Shown piece after piece: positions 11,471 to 24,258 of a DNA stretch of 64,000 nt. This DNA comes from Cerrena zonata. Lineage: Eukaryota > Basidiomycota > Agaricomycetes > Polyporales > Cerrenaceae. Under the pieces are notes generated by a model. The model was given only the letters and a program-made list of their open reading frames with translations, did not search any database and had not been told where the DNA came from. The DNA is taken from positions 372,001 through 436,000 of the forward strand of contig JASBNA010000002.1 in NCBI GenBank assembly GCA_038087015.1, in the 5' to 3' direction. The stretch's first letter is position 1; each line of letters starts with the position of its first letter. A program made the position numbers and the translations under genes.

Positions 11471-14321
11471 CTACTCGATGATCCATCGCTGTCTCGTTCT
11501 CGAAGGTTGCGAGTTTCCAGAAGATAAGCTTGAGATGCTGTGTTGGCTTGCACCACTTCCATGGCGAGTCAATCCATCTCGTGAGGGGTCACCACCGGAA
11601 AGTGTCGAGTGCGCAGAAGATACAGTCAGTGATCTCTGGTGGTATGGCTCGTAAGGTGGTGCACCGCCAGAATATGGTGGCGCGGGACCAGCGAATCCAA
11701 CACTAGAGAACGAGGTCGCCGAATCATAGGATGCAGGTTGGAAGAACCGTGGTCCCAAAACTCGCGGTGCGTAACCCATATGTGCGGGTTGAGGAGCATC
11801 AGGGCCGAACCTCTCCAACGTAGCCGAGAAGGTAGGAATTTCTTCAGTGTTGGGGAAGTCAACCTTCTCGATGTCCCTGCCATTGTTCTCAGTGAAGAAA
11901 GGACCGTTAACAGGTTGGAAATCATCTTCGAGAGGGTGATGCGCGTTCACTGGAGGAGAAAAGGGTTCAATCGATGCATTTGAGTTCAGTCAGAGGGTTA
12001 AGCGAGAAATGCGGCACTTACGATATCTTGTCAAACCTTTACCAAAGTTGATACGACAATAGACACCGAGAGCCAAGGTGATAGCGGTGAGGATGACAGA
12101 CGCAGTTGCCATCATAGTGAAGAACCTCCATTGGGTGAAAGTCCAGCGGAACGTTCTGGCGACGAACATGCTCGACCAGCCGACGAGATAGAGGAATGAC
12201 AGAATAAGGAAGGCGAGCATCCGTTTCTTGTATTCTCGGCGTACGGAAACCCAACCCTAAAATCAAAGTTCAGTTAGCGGCGTAACTCACAGGGAACAAA
12301 AACCAGGAACGCACCAAGAAGAGCCACGGGAATAGGAGCTAGGAAAAGCGGCGAGTGTCAGAGTTACATCAAATCTATGCCGTTTAGTTTGAAACATACC
12401 AAGATCACAAGGACAGCTACAGCCTTCATGGCGGTTGGTTTATGGGTCATTGATGCGATCTGGCCATTCCAGACTTGATCAAGCCAAAGACCTCCAACGG
12501 CGACGATGAAGAATGCGGATAATTGGATGACGATTGAGAGCACCAAAACGGCATTGTAAATTCGGCGAATAACGAGAGAGGCACCGACACGCTTGAAAGT
12601 TTGCCATCCGAAGAGCTAAAAGTTGCGGGGTTGAAAAATAATTTAGTTTACCGTAGTCTTTAAAAGCTAGAGGAAACGTACCTTCACGAGCCTCCAGGTG
12701 AGGAACGCAGAGATCATCAATGCAACAACATTCAATACCAAACTGGGGATTTCAGCATGAGCACGACCTTTCCAGTAAGAGGGCAACAGGTTGGTGTGGC
12801 AAGGTCCGTTCACTGTCAATTTCAAGAAGTTTTCACGGAATTGACCTGTGTGCCAGATCTGGAAGCCTCCCCAAGCGGTGGCGACAATGTGAGTGAAGAG
12901 AGAGGCGAAGCTAGACGGAAGACATGAGGATTGCGCGTTAGGAATTAGGATATCAGCGGTCTTACATGTGAGGAATGGACTCGTTCAAGATGGCGACTAA
13001 GGACATGCCCAACACCCAGACTTGGAACAGGATAAATGTGATATCCTCACGCTTGGTGTACTCAACGCTAGAGTCCGAAAATTAGGTCAGAATTATAGTA
13101 TCATGTCAATTTACTTACATGGCTACAGGCCAGGTCAAAGCGAGCAGACACTGCTGGTTAAGTGTGATCTCATCTTCCTCTGCAAGACCATTCAGACCGT
13201 CGATGTTGACTTGTCTCTCACCATCAGACGAAGTTGAGGCGAAGACACGGACATGGCGTTTGCTGTTTTTCAACAAGAGCTTTACCAGATCATCTTCATC
13301 GTCGTCGTCGTCATCGTCGTCATCATCATCTTCGTGAGCAGCATTGTTGGAAGCTGTTGCTGTTGCAGAGGGTTTCACAACAACAGTCACTGTTTGGGGG
13401 GTGAGGCTGCTGGAGCTACTGGAGGCAAGACTGACGAGACTGCTAGAGGCAGAAGGGTTCGCGGTGACAGTAAGGGTGCTGGTGCTGGTACTGATACTTG
13501 ATGCTTTCGCAACGGCAGCTGCGGAAGTGGCAGTTGACGCAGACGACAAGACAATTACAGAGGTGGAAGATGTTGTGGCGGGTGCTGAAGAAGACGAAAC
13601 CGGGGCAGCAGATGCTACCGAGGAGGATACTAGGGATGAAACGGGTGCCGCAGATGAGGCGGCCAAAGTTTGAATGCTGGATTGCGAGGGAGTTGAAGAG
13701 ACCGCATCGTAAATAACCTGGGAAACAGAAGATGAAGCAGACGTAACAGGGGAAGTGAAACTAGAGGAACTGACAGCACCAGAGACAACAGTGGACACGT
13801 TGTCGAATGCTGCAGTTCCGTTTGTGGTTCTCAAAGCACCAGAAACGCTCTCATTGATGGTGGTGTTGGCCGACCAAACAATTGGACAAGTGGTAGCATC
13901 CGCAGTCTTTGGAACTGAAGTACACCATCTCAAATCTTGACCACCAAATACGGCAAACCCGGGCCTTGACGAGTTTCCTGAGGCAATGATACCGTTCAAG
14001 AAGCTGACTGCATGGGCGTTGATAGTGAAAGCCTGAATCTGGAAGATGATTTGGATGACGCAGTGGACGAGCGAGAAGACGAAGTAGATTATAGTGATTT
14101 TCGAGGACGAAATCCGCTCCCACTGTTAACACGTTAGTTTGGTTGTTTCTATACCTGTTTCAGAGACTGGTCCACTACAACCGGGAGGGAGTTAGGGCAT
14201 TCTATCTCCCCTCTCGATCATGGTAGAGCGCCAGCATATATATTGAATGTATGAAAGAGCAACTCACAAAAAGCTTCAGTTTAGCAGGAACATAGGCCAA
14301 AGCATTGAAATTGAAATGCAT
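11471..14321 (-). CDS. Polytopic membrane protein with large Ser/Thr-rich extracytoplasmic loop
   Basis: I do not recognise the family. The likely start is 14321 (MHFNFNALAYVPAKLKLF). A phase-0 intron ending GTTAACAG at about 14122 leads into a membrane segment, ITIIYFVFSLVHCVIQIIF. Then come about 250 residues very rich in Ser, Ala, Thr and Val with possible N-glycosylation sites, then a run of about eleven Asp residues (13295-13330) and a short basic patch. Further exons encode about six more hydrophobic helices, for example SVILTAITLALGVYC near 12090. The protein ends in a hydrophilic Ser/Pro-rich cytoplasmic tail. The layout (one helix, mucin-like loop, helical bundle, tail) suggests a plasma-membrane or vacuolar sensor or transporter, but this is inference. 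Several intron boundaries are read by eye only. Confidence 0.65.
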
Positions 14322-15319
14322 AGCAGGATATTCTGTACACGCGCTCAATAACATGGGCCACGGAGACTGTATGTGGCCAGCTCACCAGGCAAGACAATAA
14401 ACCGAGCACTTTCCGAAGGAGAAGGGAGAATATGCCACTAGGGCAACAGCGTGCAGAAGACTAGCCAGAATCTTGCTATAATTCGCTAGAAGTTGAAATC
14501 CACGACAGGGAGGCGGTTGCGACAACGGCCAGCCGGGCTGCGAAACCGAGGGTTAAGGAAAGGAGAGTGAAAAGGAAAAGGAAAGGAGGGAGGTGGAGGA
14601 CGGGGTCAAAGAGACGAACAGGAAACGGAACCAAGTGTAGGCAGCATCGCCAGTCGTAGTATCGCACACTCGAGTCTCTCGCGGACCTAGAGCCGTCGTC
14701 TCGGATTCCACTACATCACTCCCCTTTCCTCGTCGCTAGGCTGCATCTGGCAAGGCGCCCATTCTTCCTTCCTCCTCCCACAATTGCTCCCCGTTTCGTG
14801 CCTTCTGACTGATGATGCTCTCTCTGCCTCTCCGCACACACGTTTATCCCGTCGCATACTACCCGTATTTTATTACAGCACCTGAGGCTTATTGGCCTGT
14901 CGTTCAGCCATTCTCTCTTCCAGCTTTTCAAACTTCTTCTTGAACTTGCCGAATGATGGCAGTCGCGCTCCCATTTGGGATCAACACAGATCAACCACCA
15001 ATATCCGTTGCGTTACTGGAAAGTTTTGTTATCTACTGGACCGGCCTCAACTGTCTTGGCGGGAGGCATTTTGTTATCCTTACGCATTCAGACTCCTTCA
15101 TTTCCCCTCGCGCAGTGGGACCTGCGTCACTCGTCGCTATGATCTTATACGGGGTATTCGGAGACCATGGCTGTGATCCGTCCCCTGTCAAGTGCCCAGA
15201 CTTATCACCATTCTAAAATGATCTTGTCGAGTACCTCGACGCAATTATACCATTGTCTATAATACAAATACAAGGAGCTAAACCCAACGTAAAATAAAAG
15301 CTCACACGATAGTTGCAAA
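14322..15319. other. Intergenic, upstream of the membrane-protein gene
   Basis: About 1 kb between the start of the membrane-protein gene and the stop of the TFIIIC gene, both on the minus strand. Short frames of 60-95 codons on both strands have no support. It should contain the promoter of the membrane-protein gene; no clear TATA box was picked out. Confidence 0.45.
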
Positions 15320-18300
15320 TCACCGTACAGTATACCAATGTTTAGCACTATCACTTTTCCAAAACACTCCGTACTCTTCGCCGTCGTCGGGTGGACCAGC
15401 ACTGAGAAGCTGACTGTAGTCGTGCGTCGTTCTCTTGATAAACCCTTCCGATGACAAGTGGCACAGAAGATCATTGATCTCTTGTCTGTCATATACTGAT
15501 CTCAACTGCCAACGTATCTCAGCCTGTCGAGTATACCGATTAATTTTGTTGTGGGCGCGAAAACAGGTTTCATGACAATGTACTCACCTGCGTCACTCCC
15601 GGTTTGAACAAGATAATACTCATCACAGCTTTATGAGCAGCTTCCAGTACATCTGTCAACTCCCTACCATGAATGTCTAACCACCGACGTGGGAATACTC
15701 GAGTCAACACTCCCTCAGACCGAGGGACTGGTACCGTCCATGCGTCCAAGAACTTGGATGATACAAGCACGATTCTGCTATAACCGGTCCAGAAAGCTAA
15801 TGGGATGGTGGCACTAGTAAGACGATCGATCACGGTCGAGATCATGCTTGGCGGAATATCATCTATCTGTGACTATGACGAACGTCAGTCCTATCAGCTA
15901 ACTACGCATACATCATCTTGGTACTCACAATCAAAACATCTTTTGACAGACCCTGACCCGAAACTTCGTACAAGGCATCCAGGATGCGCTTGGCGACACC
16001 GCGTTCGGGAGAACTCAGCGAGCCCAACGTTATTTCTGCTTGCCCAGCGAGACAACCAACGCAATCAACGAGTATTGCGTCGTTCTCCGAACAGCAAGCT
16101 GGCTGACCGGAGGTGTTTAGACCATGAGGTGTATCCGAGCTCCCCGAGGAATGTGAGGTAGGTGTGGGAGAGGACTCGATATTTATCGGCTCCTTCGGTG
16201 AGGTAGGATGAGGCAATTGAGATGTCTTGGCATAACGGAGATAAATGGCGTTCTCAATGTCATCGTCATCTAATGACAAAACTTAGTTTGAACACGGTTG
16301 AAAGTTAAGTTGACAATTACCAGTCTTTTTGCTATTCCAGTCAATTACTGGTCTAACACTCTGGGCATGAGATGTGTCAAATTTGAACTCGACCTGGCAG
16401 TGTTCAGCACATCAGAAACAATCATAACCTCGAATTCGAAATACAAATATTTACCTTCCCGTCAGATACGAGTTCAAGAAGGGAGGCGATATCGCCATCT
16501 GTGGCTAGGAGAGACCATTCTCGCCAGACATTCTCATCCTCCTCTTCTTCCGCGAGTAGTTCTTCCTCTTGTGCAATTGCATCATGGAAGACATCTGACT
16601 GGAACGGACCTCCGAGAGAAGTGATGTTCCTAGGTCGTAATCAATTGGTAGGTGTCACACTTTATTTTAGAATTTCACTTACGCTTCGGCGATTTTCAAT
16701 GTACGGCCAGGCCTGGGTTTACTAGGGTCCCTAACGACCTTGGAAAGGATGCCACGTTCTAGCATGCTATTTGTAGCTTCCTTGACTGCGTGCTCGCCTA
16801 CGCTCTTTAGAAGAACTGCTGCGATCTCAGCATCGTACGTCTCCTTTGGGGTGCCCAAGACCATCTAAATAAGAAAGGATATGAGTAGCTTGTCACTTTA
16901 GCGTAGACGGTAGTGAACGTCACTTTAAGACTAGCATCAGCAACGTATACGCTGTCATTAGCATAGACCTGACGTAATGGCACTTCGTTTCCTTCTGTCA
17001 CAAGTGCCATACGAGTAAATCGTCTATCTCGAGCATCGTCTGCGGGATCGGTCCACATGAAATCAAATGTGGGAACAGTTGACTCTTTCTCAATGACACT
17101 CAGAGTCCTATTCAGCTCTTCTACTGACGCAGGCAAGGAGAAACACTGCGCATCCTCAACGTCAACAATTCCCACTCGACTATAGACAAGGCAACGGTCA
17201 GCAGAATCCTTCAAATACTGTTCAAATAAACTCACAGAGCGTTTTTGTCAATATGGCTTCTCAAGAACTTGATGTGCGTCGGTAAATCAAAATTCGAGGG
17301 ACTATCAGGGTCATCATCGGGAAGGACGTCAGTACCACGATGGCGGATCCAGAGGTCATGCCATTTATCCTCTAGTCTCCTAGCATAAGCTTCGCCCCCC
17401 GGCGTATCTTTAAGGAGACGAACGATCCGCTGCCTGACCGAATTCCTTGGAACTGTTGGCTCGAAGATCTGAGCAAGCCCTGTCCAATCCAGACGTTTAT
17501 TCTTGCATCGAGACTTGATGATTACTGAAGCATCTCGAGCGAGTTCGTCGTAATCTGAATTCCATTGGAATCGATATCTCCGTTCTTTAGGTTCGTCTTT
17601 CACGGAAAATATAAGTTTAGTCAAGAAGGGTAGAATTGGATGTTACTCACCAAACGCTCTCTTCTCGCCTTTCTTCGGCTTGGATTTTTTAACCTTCTCA
17701 GGTCGAGCGGGAGCCGAACGCAAAAGATCAATCAGTTCGTCGACAGACCTCTCCAAAGCGGCCGCATTAGGGATAGGTGCCGGAGCAGAGGGAGTAAGAG
17801 CTGAGCCAAGAGTCTGTCTTGAAGATGAAATAATTTTCTTGGCAGTGACGTTGACTTCTTCGATCGCCTTCCTAACTTCGGATTCCCATTTGCTCATATC
17901 AACACCCGAGCTTTGCAAGAATTTCGAACGAAGTCGACGAACTCTGAGAGCAGCGGAGCCTTGGAGTGGCTCAGGATGGACTTTGAGAACTAGTTCATCC
18001 CAATCACGTTCACGCTGCTCCTTTGCTTCAGCTGCTCGTTTGGCAAGGGCGGCGCTGTCCACAGCTTTTCGTTTAGCCCGTTCCTCGTCCTTCTGCTTCC
18101 TGTGTAGCTTTGTCTTCTCTCGGCCATACCTCTCATGTTCGCGAGCGTAGAACTGTTTGACGGTATCTTCGGGCGCACAAACGACGTAGCATATTCTAGC
18201 CAACTTAGACTGTCCGCCGTCTTCGTCCTCAAGAGGGGTCTTTCCATTGGACTTGTCCACAAAGGTTCGAAGGTATTCCATTTGGTACCAGGATAAATTA

Positions 18301-21300
18301 TACTGAGTATTCCAATCGCGTGGACGTCGAAGTCCCCGTATGACAACATCAGGAACATGGGCCGTCGGTACGCGATCTTGAGGGAGGTCTGTCAGAGATT
18401 TTACAAATGGCTCGTCAGTGGAGGCACGCTGGAGAGAACTCCAGTACTCCGCAGCCTCAGCCATAGTTGAGACTGGCATTTCTTTCCAGAAAGGAGCAAG
18501 AGTTACAGACAATGCCCATAAACGTATGGATGCAGAGGTATGGAATTGCCAGTACTGCGGGGGAAGACCGACAAGAGGAGCCTTGTTAAACGTAGTAGGA
18601 TGTTGGCCATGAGCAGCAACCTTGACAAAAGGATTTTCGGAAGACGTAGGGTGGAGAGGGGTAGCAAGTCCGAGTGCGTGCAGTATTTCTAGCAAATCTT
18701 GGATACGGGTGTTAGACCTAGATTTACCAGGCTGGAGAGTGGTTAAGATGGTCTGCGGAATGGAGGCTACGGGTGTTTTTCGGCCATCGGGGCTTTTCAA
18801 TAATTGTAGCAACTCTTCGTTTGGAACGAGGCAAGCCACAATTGAGCAATAGGCAGCTATGGATATCTCGTCAAAATAATATGAGATATCGAGTATGCGA
18901 TGCTCAAGAGAAACAACGTTTGACGAATGTCCACCTTTCTCGAAAAGCTCGGTTGTCACGAAATGCAGTTCCCGAGCTCTAGCCGTCCTTCCCAGAAGCC
19001 CGCCATAATATTGAGACACGGTATTCCTTTCAGTGAGGAGTGTTTTTCGGATGGACTCATCATCGCCCTCAAATACCTTATCTGCTAATTCCTTTTCCCT
19101 ACCGGCTAGGGCAACACTAGAAAGTGTATTGGAAGGAGCGGTGGATTTTTGCCTAAGTCCGCCATATGTGACAGGTTCATCGAGGGTTTTGATGGGTGCA
19201 GCAGGAAGGAAAGACTTGAGGTTGCGTCCCAAGTCTTCCAGGAATATTCGCAACGCTTCTTGTGGAGTCTCTGGCAAAAATACGATGCGAACTGGACGGT
19301 TGAGACCAGCCTCGTTTGAGATGACCGTTGAGACGACCTTGACCTTACCACGGTCTTCCAACGCCTTGAGCGTTGTCTCCAACGTACGTCTATCCATACG
19401 CGAACCAGCAACAAGACTCACAGCCTCCCCTTCCTTCGACATGGTCTCGACTAGAGCGGCATGTGCATCAGGAAAATCTTTGGTGCTCGTGTTTAAGATT
19501 CCGCCGGCCTCTTCGATGAGTCGCATGATCTCCTTTTCACGCCGAGCCTGGGAGACATTAGGAATAGTTTTAGTTCGAGCGCGTTTCAGTGGACGTGCTG
19601 ATGAAATTGACTCAGGTCCTGCTCTCTTGCTCGTCTCCGACACCGGTTCCATCTCGGTGGCTGACATTGGTAGTAAATCAGAGAGTGATAATAATGGAGC
19701 CTAAGGAGAATACCATCAGAAACAATGGTCAGTTAATGTAAAACAGTCAACATACCATCATTTGAGATGGTCCATCGACGGATGGTCCTTGCATCAAAGC
19801 AGGATCAATCGGGACCTCCTGAGACTGGCTAGGTCGCGAAAGGGCGGAAATGGACTCGAGTATTTGCATGGCAACTTCTTGATCAACATCAACAGGAAAG
19901 TCCGATAACGAGCTCGATACTTGTGCTGCCGCCGCAGATGAAGATGCAACAATAGCCGATTGAAGTGTGGGGTGGGAGGGACCTGCACCCGCAAGAGGTA
20001 CATTCGAGCTCGGCAAGGATGTAGCATCTTGGAAACCATTTACTTCAGTCCGCGAGACCATACTGACAGAATTTCCAGCTCCTTCTGCAGCACCTTCCAT
20101 TCTCGGCTCGAGATTCATTACAATGTCTGGTTGTGGTTGAGCGACTTGTTCAGTCACCATGGGAGCATCCTGATCTCCAAGCATCGAGTCGCTTCCAGCC
20201 TGTGTAACGCGGCGCTTCGGCGGACGTCCTCGACGCTTCTTCGCAGGAGGCTCTGCAGGCTCTGTTGCTGGAGGAACAGTAGCGACAGGAGCAGAAGCCG
20301 ATTCAGCTGTATCTGGATCTGCCTGATCAACGTCATCACGCTTTCGTTTCTGTCCTCGCTGACCAGCCCATTCCTTACGAGGTCTACCTCTCTTGACGGA
20401 ACCATCTGGAAGAATGGGATTCTTGAAGACTTTGGGAGCCTTAGGTTTCGGTGTGGCCGGTTCTTTGGGCGTCTTGGATTTGGGGGGAGGTTTCGGTGTG
20501 GCCTTTGTCTTACCCTTTACAGAGACTGCACCATCTTCTTGTAGCTTGAGCTTGTTGACGTAGTCATTAAGCTCAGAAGTTGTCGTGTAGAATGAGGACT
20601 GGTCAACCGGTAAATAATCGCCCGCCTGGGAAATGTCAATCGCATCATAGTCGGGATGGGTTCCTTGCTTTTCGGCATCCTGTCGATAATTCGCTAGAGT
20701 ATAGTACCTGAAACGACGTTCACGGCCATGGGTTTCTTGAGATGCAGTGATAGCAAGGTCACTAAGATGGGCTGGGGGTGGCGTTCTTTCGAGCCGTGTG
20801 AGAAGTAACTCGATGATTCGTCTATCGAAATTGCACAATACTTTCGACAGTTCCTAAATGTCACGTAATTCGATACCATGGAATGAGACCAGTATGAGAG
20901 TGCACTTACGGTGAGGGTGATCCCCTCTGGACCGGATCTATCAATGATGTCGATGATTTGCTTATGAATGGAGACATTAGCTTTCAGTTTTGTCGAATTA
21001 CAAGATTCAGCCACGTCAAGGTGAGCATCTCCTGTTATGATGTATGTTAGAAGGGTGTCTATAGAGAAAATACTATGCCCATCTTTACCTTCTGTCCCAA
21101 TTGTGCCTTCGCCTTCAGAAGGAGAAAGGAGACGAATGCAAGTAACAACCCCGGTCTTGCGTGTGGGATGAGGAACTTGCACCTTCTCGATGATTTTCTC
21201 AGTCATCATCTCTCGCAAGCGCGTAGCAAAGAAACGTCTCTCGGTCTTCGTCGGATGTGCAAAGCCCTGTAACAATGTGATTTCATCAATGAATAATACA

Positions 21301-22496
21301 ATTTCGCAAAAATGAGGCAAACATACCAAGGTAACAACTAAATTTTGAGTCGTATGCAAGTTGTGTGGCGAGTGTTTCAGCAACTTCACCACACGGGCGC
21401 GAACCAGAGGCAGACTGGATAAATGCATACAGTCAATAGGCCCAAAACCAAGGTCGGTTCTTATTTGGCTCTGTCCTTCGGGGTCATCGCCTGTCCCAGG
21501 CTCATCATCGAGTTCTACTTTCAGAAGATCGACTGCCTGAGCCTCGGCCTCTTCAGCAAGTACCTTCTGCCAGGCGGTACTTCGTTCGAAGCAGTATTTG
21601 TGAATACAAAGATTCCCACCGACTCCGGATTTCTTACGCTTAACTCTTAAGAGAAACGTGTAAGATCCAGAGGCTTGAGTTTCAAACCTTAGCACTTACA
21701 TTAGGTCGAGCTCTAATAGCTTCTCAACCAGGTAGTGAGCAGTTTTGGCATCGTAACCAGTTTGGCTACTTAAATCGACGGTACTAAGACCTTGGTCTCG
21801 TCCACGCGCAATCAATTGCAGGGCAGTATACACCATGGGTGTTAGCTTAGTAGGCTATGAGGGTATGTGTATCAGTAGGTGCTCAACGTTTTACGATAGA
21901 ACAGAATGCACGCACACGTGCATGAGACCCTGTAATTGCTACAAAGACCGTTTCGGGGTCTACAGCAATTCTTAGGTTCTCTCCATATTGTTGCACTAAG
22001 GTGGTAAGAGGGTGGATAGCTGCATCCGGGATTACTTGCAGCGTTGTTGGTTGTGCATTTTCTTGTGTCTCCTCGTTGTTCTTGCTCTTACGTTGGGTGG
22101 CGCGTTGAGGAGCAATGTATACCGATGATGTTACACCCGACGGGACAATTCCTATTCGTACCGCGGGCTGTTGCACAACGGCAGACCATACAAATGCGCA
22201 GAACGCTTCGTCGACGTTCTGACCTTCTTCTGAGCGAGAATAGAAATCAATGATGAGGTCTCGCAGACGAGACACTTTGCAGCCTGAAAGCAAATAAAAA
22301 GTTAGAAAGTGTGTAGAACTTGAACAATATATACGACATAACGAGAAAAAGAGTGAACAAGGGGGGCTCGAACCCCTGAACAACTTATTGGTAGCGCGTC
22401 GTGGACGTACTCCACTGGAAGCACATTGAAGAAATACTCACCAAGATCACCGTCGAAAGAGATTTCATGAATACAATGATGGATTAACTCATCCAT
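15320..22496 (-). CDS. TFC3: TFIIIC largest subunit, B-block-binding (Tfc3-like)
   Basis: Subunit of RNA polymerase III factor TFIIIC that recognises the B-box of tRNA genes. The gene spans 7.2 kb with many introns and gives a protein of roughly 2,000 residues. It starts MDELIHHCIHEISFDGDLG at 22496; a 158 nt first intron (22284-22441) follows. N-terminal winged-helix-like segments include RDQGLSTVDLSSQTGYDAKT and GPEGITLTELSKV, matching the B-block-binding region. The middle has two AT-hook-like motifs (KRGRPRK near 20390, RRGRPPKRR near 20225), a second helical region from 19667 and basic coiled-coil stretches near 18000-18150. The C-terminus is conserved up to FWKSDSAKHWYTVR at 15320. Frames join across 19667/19747 and 17643/17624, so the several long open frames are one gene. 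Exact exon ends were not all verified. Confidence 0.85.
22346..22441 (-). promoter_or_regulatory. B-box-like Pol III element with T-run inside TFIIIC intron 1
   Basis: Read on the minus strand, bases 22374-22364 are GGTTCGAGCCC, a perfect match to the eukaryotic B-box GGTTCGANNCC. A run of five T follows 14 bases downstream (22350-22346), as at Pol III terminators. An A-box-like GCTTCCAGTGGAG lies about 45 bases upstream. The intron is 158 nt, longer than most in this gene. The ends GTGAGTA and TGTTCAC could pair over seven bases with two wobbles, but I cannot fold credible D and anticodon arms, so I do not call a tRNA. It may be a decayed tRNA or an isolated TFIIIC site. The host gene encodes the B-box reader. 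Confidence 0.4.
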
Positions 22497-23067
22497 ATTG
22501 TCGTCGGGATAACCTCAGAAGACGAGGATATGGACGACACTGAACCGAGATGACGGGAGAGAGCAAGAACTGACAAGTATGTTCGCGTACGAATAACTTT
22601 GACCGATTTCGGATAGTAGGTGGTCAGTGACACTTGGAGTTTGAACTCGCCGATGCTTGAACTTATGACGATAGTCGCGGTAACAGAGTCTGAGCTCCGT
22701 CTGTCCACGACACAAAGGCGTCGGTCGTCGTTTACTATATCCGGTAAGTCTCCCGGCGTCTCTATAACTTTAAGAGGCGCTCTCAAGATGTGAATTTTCA
22801 CATGAGTGAACTGAGAGTATCAACGAAAACATGGTGATTGACTGTAAGTCAGGATAGTACATTGAGTATATCGTAGTGTCGTAATGTAAAAGATATCGCT
22901 AAGGCGATAGTTTTGAGAGGGAAGGGGGTGATGCGGGAGGGGGGATGTCTAAAAATGATGTAATCCAAGTCCAAGCAGCACATCTAAACAGAGTCATGAA
23001 GAAAACCACGAAGAAAACAAAAGCCCATAAAGAATGTCACATAACAGAGATCTTCACCTCTAACACA
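22497..23067. other. Intergenic upstream of TFIIIC gene
   Basis: 570 bp between the TFIIIC start and the PRELI/Ups stop, both minus. A 105-codon minus-strand frame from an ATG at 22801 overlaps the TFIIIC start codon out of frame and ends at 22484. It has no recognisable domain; if transcribed in the leader it would act as a long upstream frame. No other feature seen. Confidence 0.4.
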
Positions 23068-23722
23068 TCATGAATGAGCGAGCTGCTGCTGCTTGGCCTC
23101 CCACAAGTTCTTCAACACATCCGTGAACCCGACTTTGCCCAGTTGAGCGTTCTGCTCGAACCTCTGGACGAGCCAGTTCTCTAGTTTATCTGCTACGCTT
23201 CGCCATAGTGCCATGCGCGCTTGAACCTCTGCTGTTTGGTGGAATGTTGTATGTCGACCATCCGTTGTTGGCGAGTAACGGATGCTCTCGTAACAGGTTG
23301 CGAATTGAGACAGTGAAAGGTTGACAGATGTAATGGTTGCCTCTTGCGTGGCAGGATTAATGAAGGAGATTTCCCGCACGAAAGCGTCGTCTGAACCGCC
23401 AAAGAACTGACATATTGTATGAATATAAGCATCCAGACGCGAAAGAATGACGACATACCTTCACGATCCATCCTGGAGCTTTTTGCGTGCAACCCAATAT
23501 ACGTTCTGTCCGAATGATCCCTGTCTCCGGATCCACCGAGCGGTCGACAACATCGATAGTCTGTACATGCGAGCAATGCGGATTGGGGTATTTGTGCCAC
23601 ATTCCAATCACGACATGCGACCATGGGTGGCTATATAATCATCTTGTGAGTCCAACGTCTTCCGAGGCGCAAGAAAACACAAGCACGCACTCATACTGGA
23701 ACAGTTGCGAGAAATAATGCAT
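23068..23722 (-). CDS. PRELI/MSF1-domain protein (Ups family lipid transfer)
   Basis: Mitochondrial intermembrane-space lipid-transfer protein of the PRELI/Ups family, which carries phosphatidic acid or phosphatidylserine between the two mitochondrial membranes with an Mdm35-type partner. Three exons (23691-23722, 23459-23630, 23068-23406) give 543 nt, 180 residues, the normal family length. The start MHYFSQLFQYDHPWSHV, with the HPW motif at about residues 12-14, is diagnostic. The middle has RTERILGCTQKAPGW, and the end is a helix with WRSVADKLENWLVQRF. Which Ups subtype (phosphatidic acid or phosphatidylserine) it is cannot be told by eye. Both introns are short (52-60 nt) with good ends. 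Confidence 0.9.
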
Positions 23723-24258
23723 TTTAGAAAGGTTTGCAGATAAATAGGCGTAGGTCTAAGGTATAGAGGATGGTGGTTGCTGAGAGAAACAGGTAGGCCG
23801 GTGCTTTGGCAGAGCACACGACGATGAGATGAGCGTGCCGGCAAGTTTCACCAATTCTATGGAGCGCTCGGCCGCCCATCCAATGACATGAAAAGGATGA
23901 AAAATGGCTTTCCCGACCCCGACCCGATCTTCCCCGCACTCCACTCAGAATAGCACAGCTTGTCCGCATTTAGAGATCTCTCGATAACATGTGCTATTCA
24001 TTCCCGAGGCAAGCAGTGGGACCGCGCAGAAATAGATAGTTTGGCTTTCCACCACACTCGATGGAAGGGTTCTGGTATCGCACGACTTCGGAAATACGGC
24101 GGTATCCCACGTCTACTAACTCTATGACAATCGGACGAGCCCTCAGCGGCGCAAGGTCAATGATCTTCACCGACTTAACGCCTCGAATATCCCACTGTAC
24201 AAAATACTTCATGCGGGTATAGAAGATCGGTTTGAAAACCGCAAAACTACATATACAT
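23723..24258. other. Intergenic, nothing recognised
   Basis: 536 bp between the start of the PRELI/Ups gene and the stop of the ABCD transporter, both on the minus strand. It contains the PRELI/Ups promoter. Only short frames (up to 91 codons) with no domain content. Confidence 0.45.

Noticed and set aside
13119..13716. Plus-strand Ser-rich and Glu/Asp-rich frames
   Set aside because: They are the complement of the Ser/Thr/Val and poly-Asp codons of the membrane-protein gene.
17680..18150. 156-codon plus-strand frame (and similar ones at 19033-19704 and 19960-20544)
   Set aside because: Antisense shadows of the TFIIIC exons; the minus-strand frame is conserved and continuous across introns.
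22346..22441. tRNA gene in TFIIIC intron 1
   Set aside because: The B-box, T-run and a possible seven-pair acceptor stem are present, but the D and anticodon arms do not form and the T-stem has a mismatch at its base. Kept only as a B-box-like element.
22484..22801. 105-codon frame overlapping the TFIIIC start
   Set aside because: Out of frame with TFIIIC, no recognisable domain and no splice extension. It could be an upstream frame in the leader but cannot be supported as a gene.
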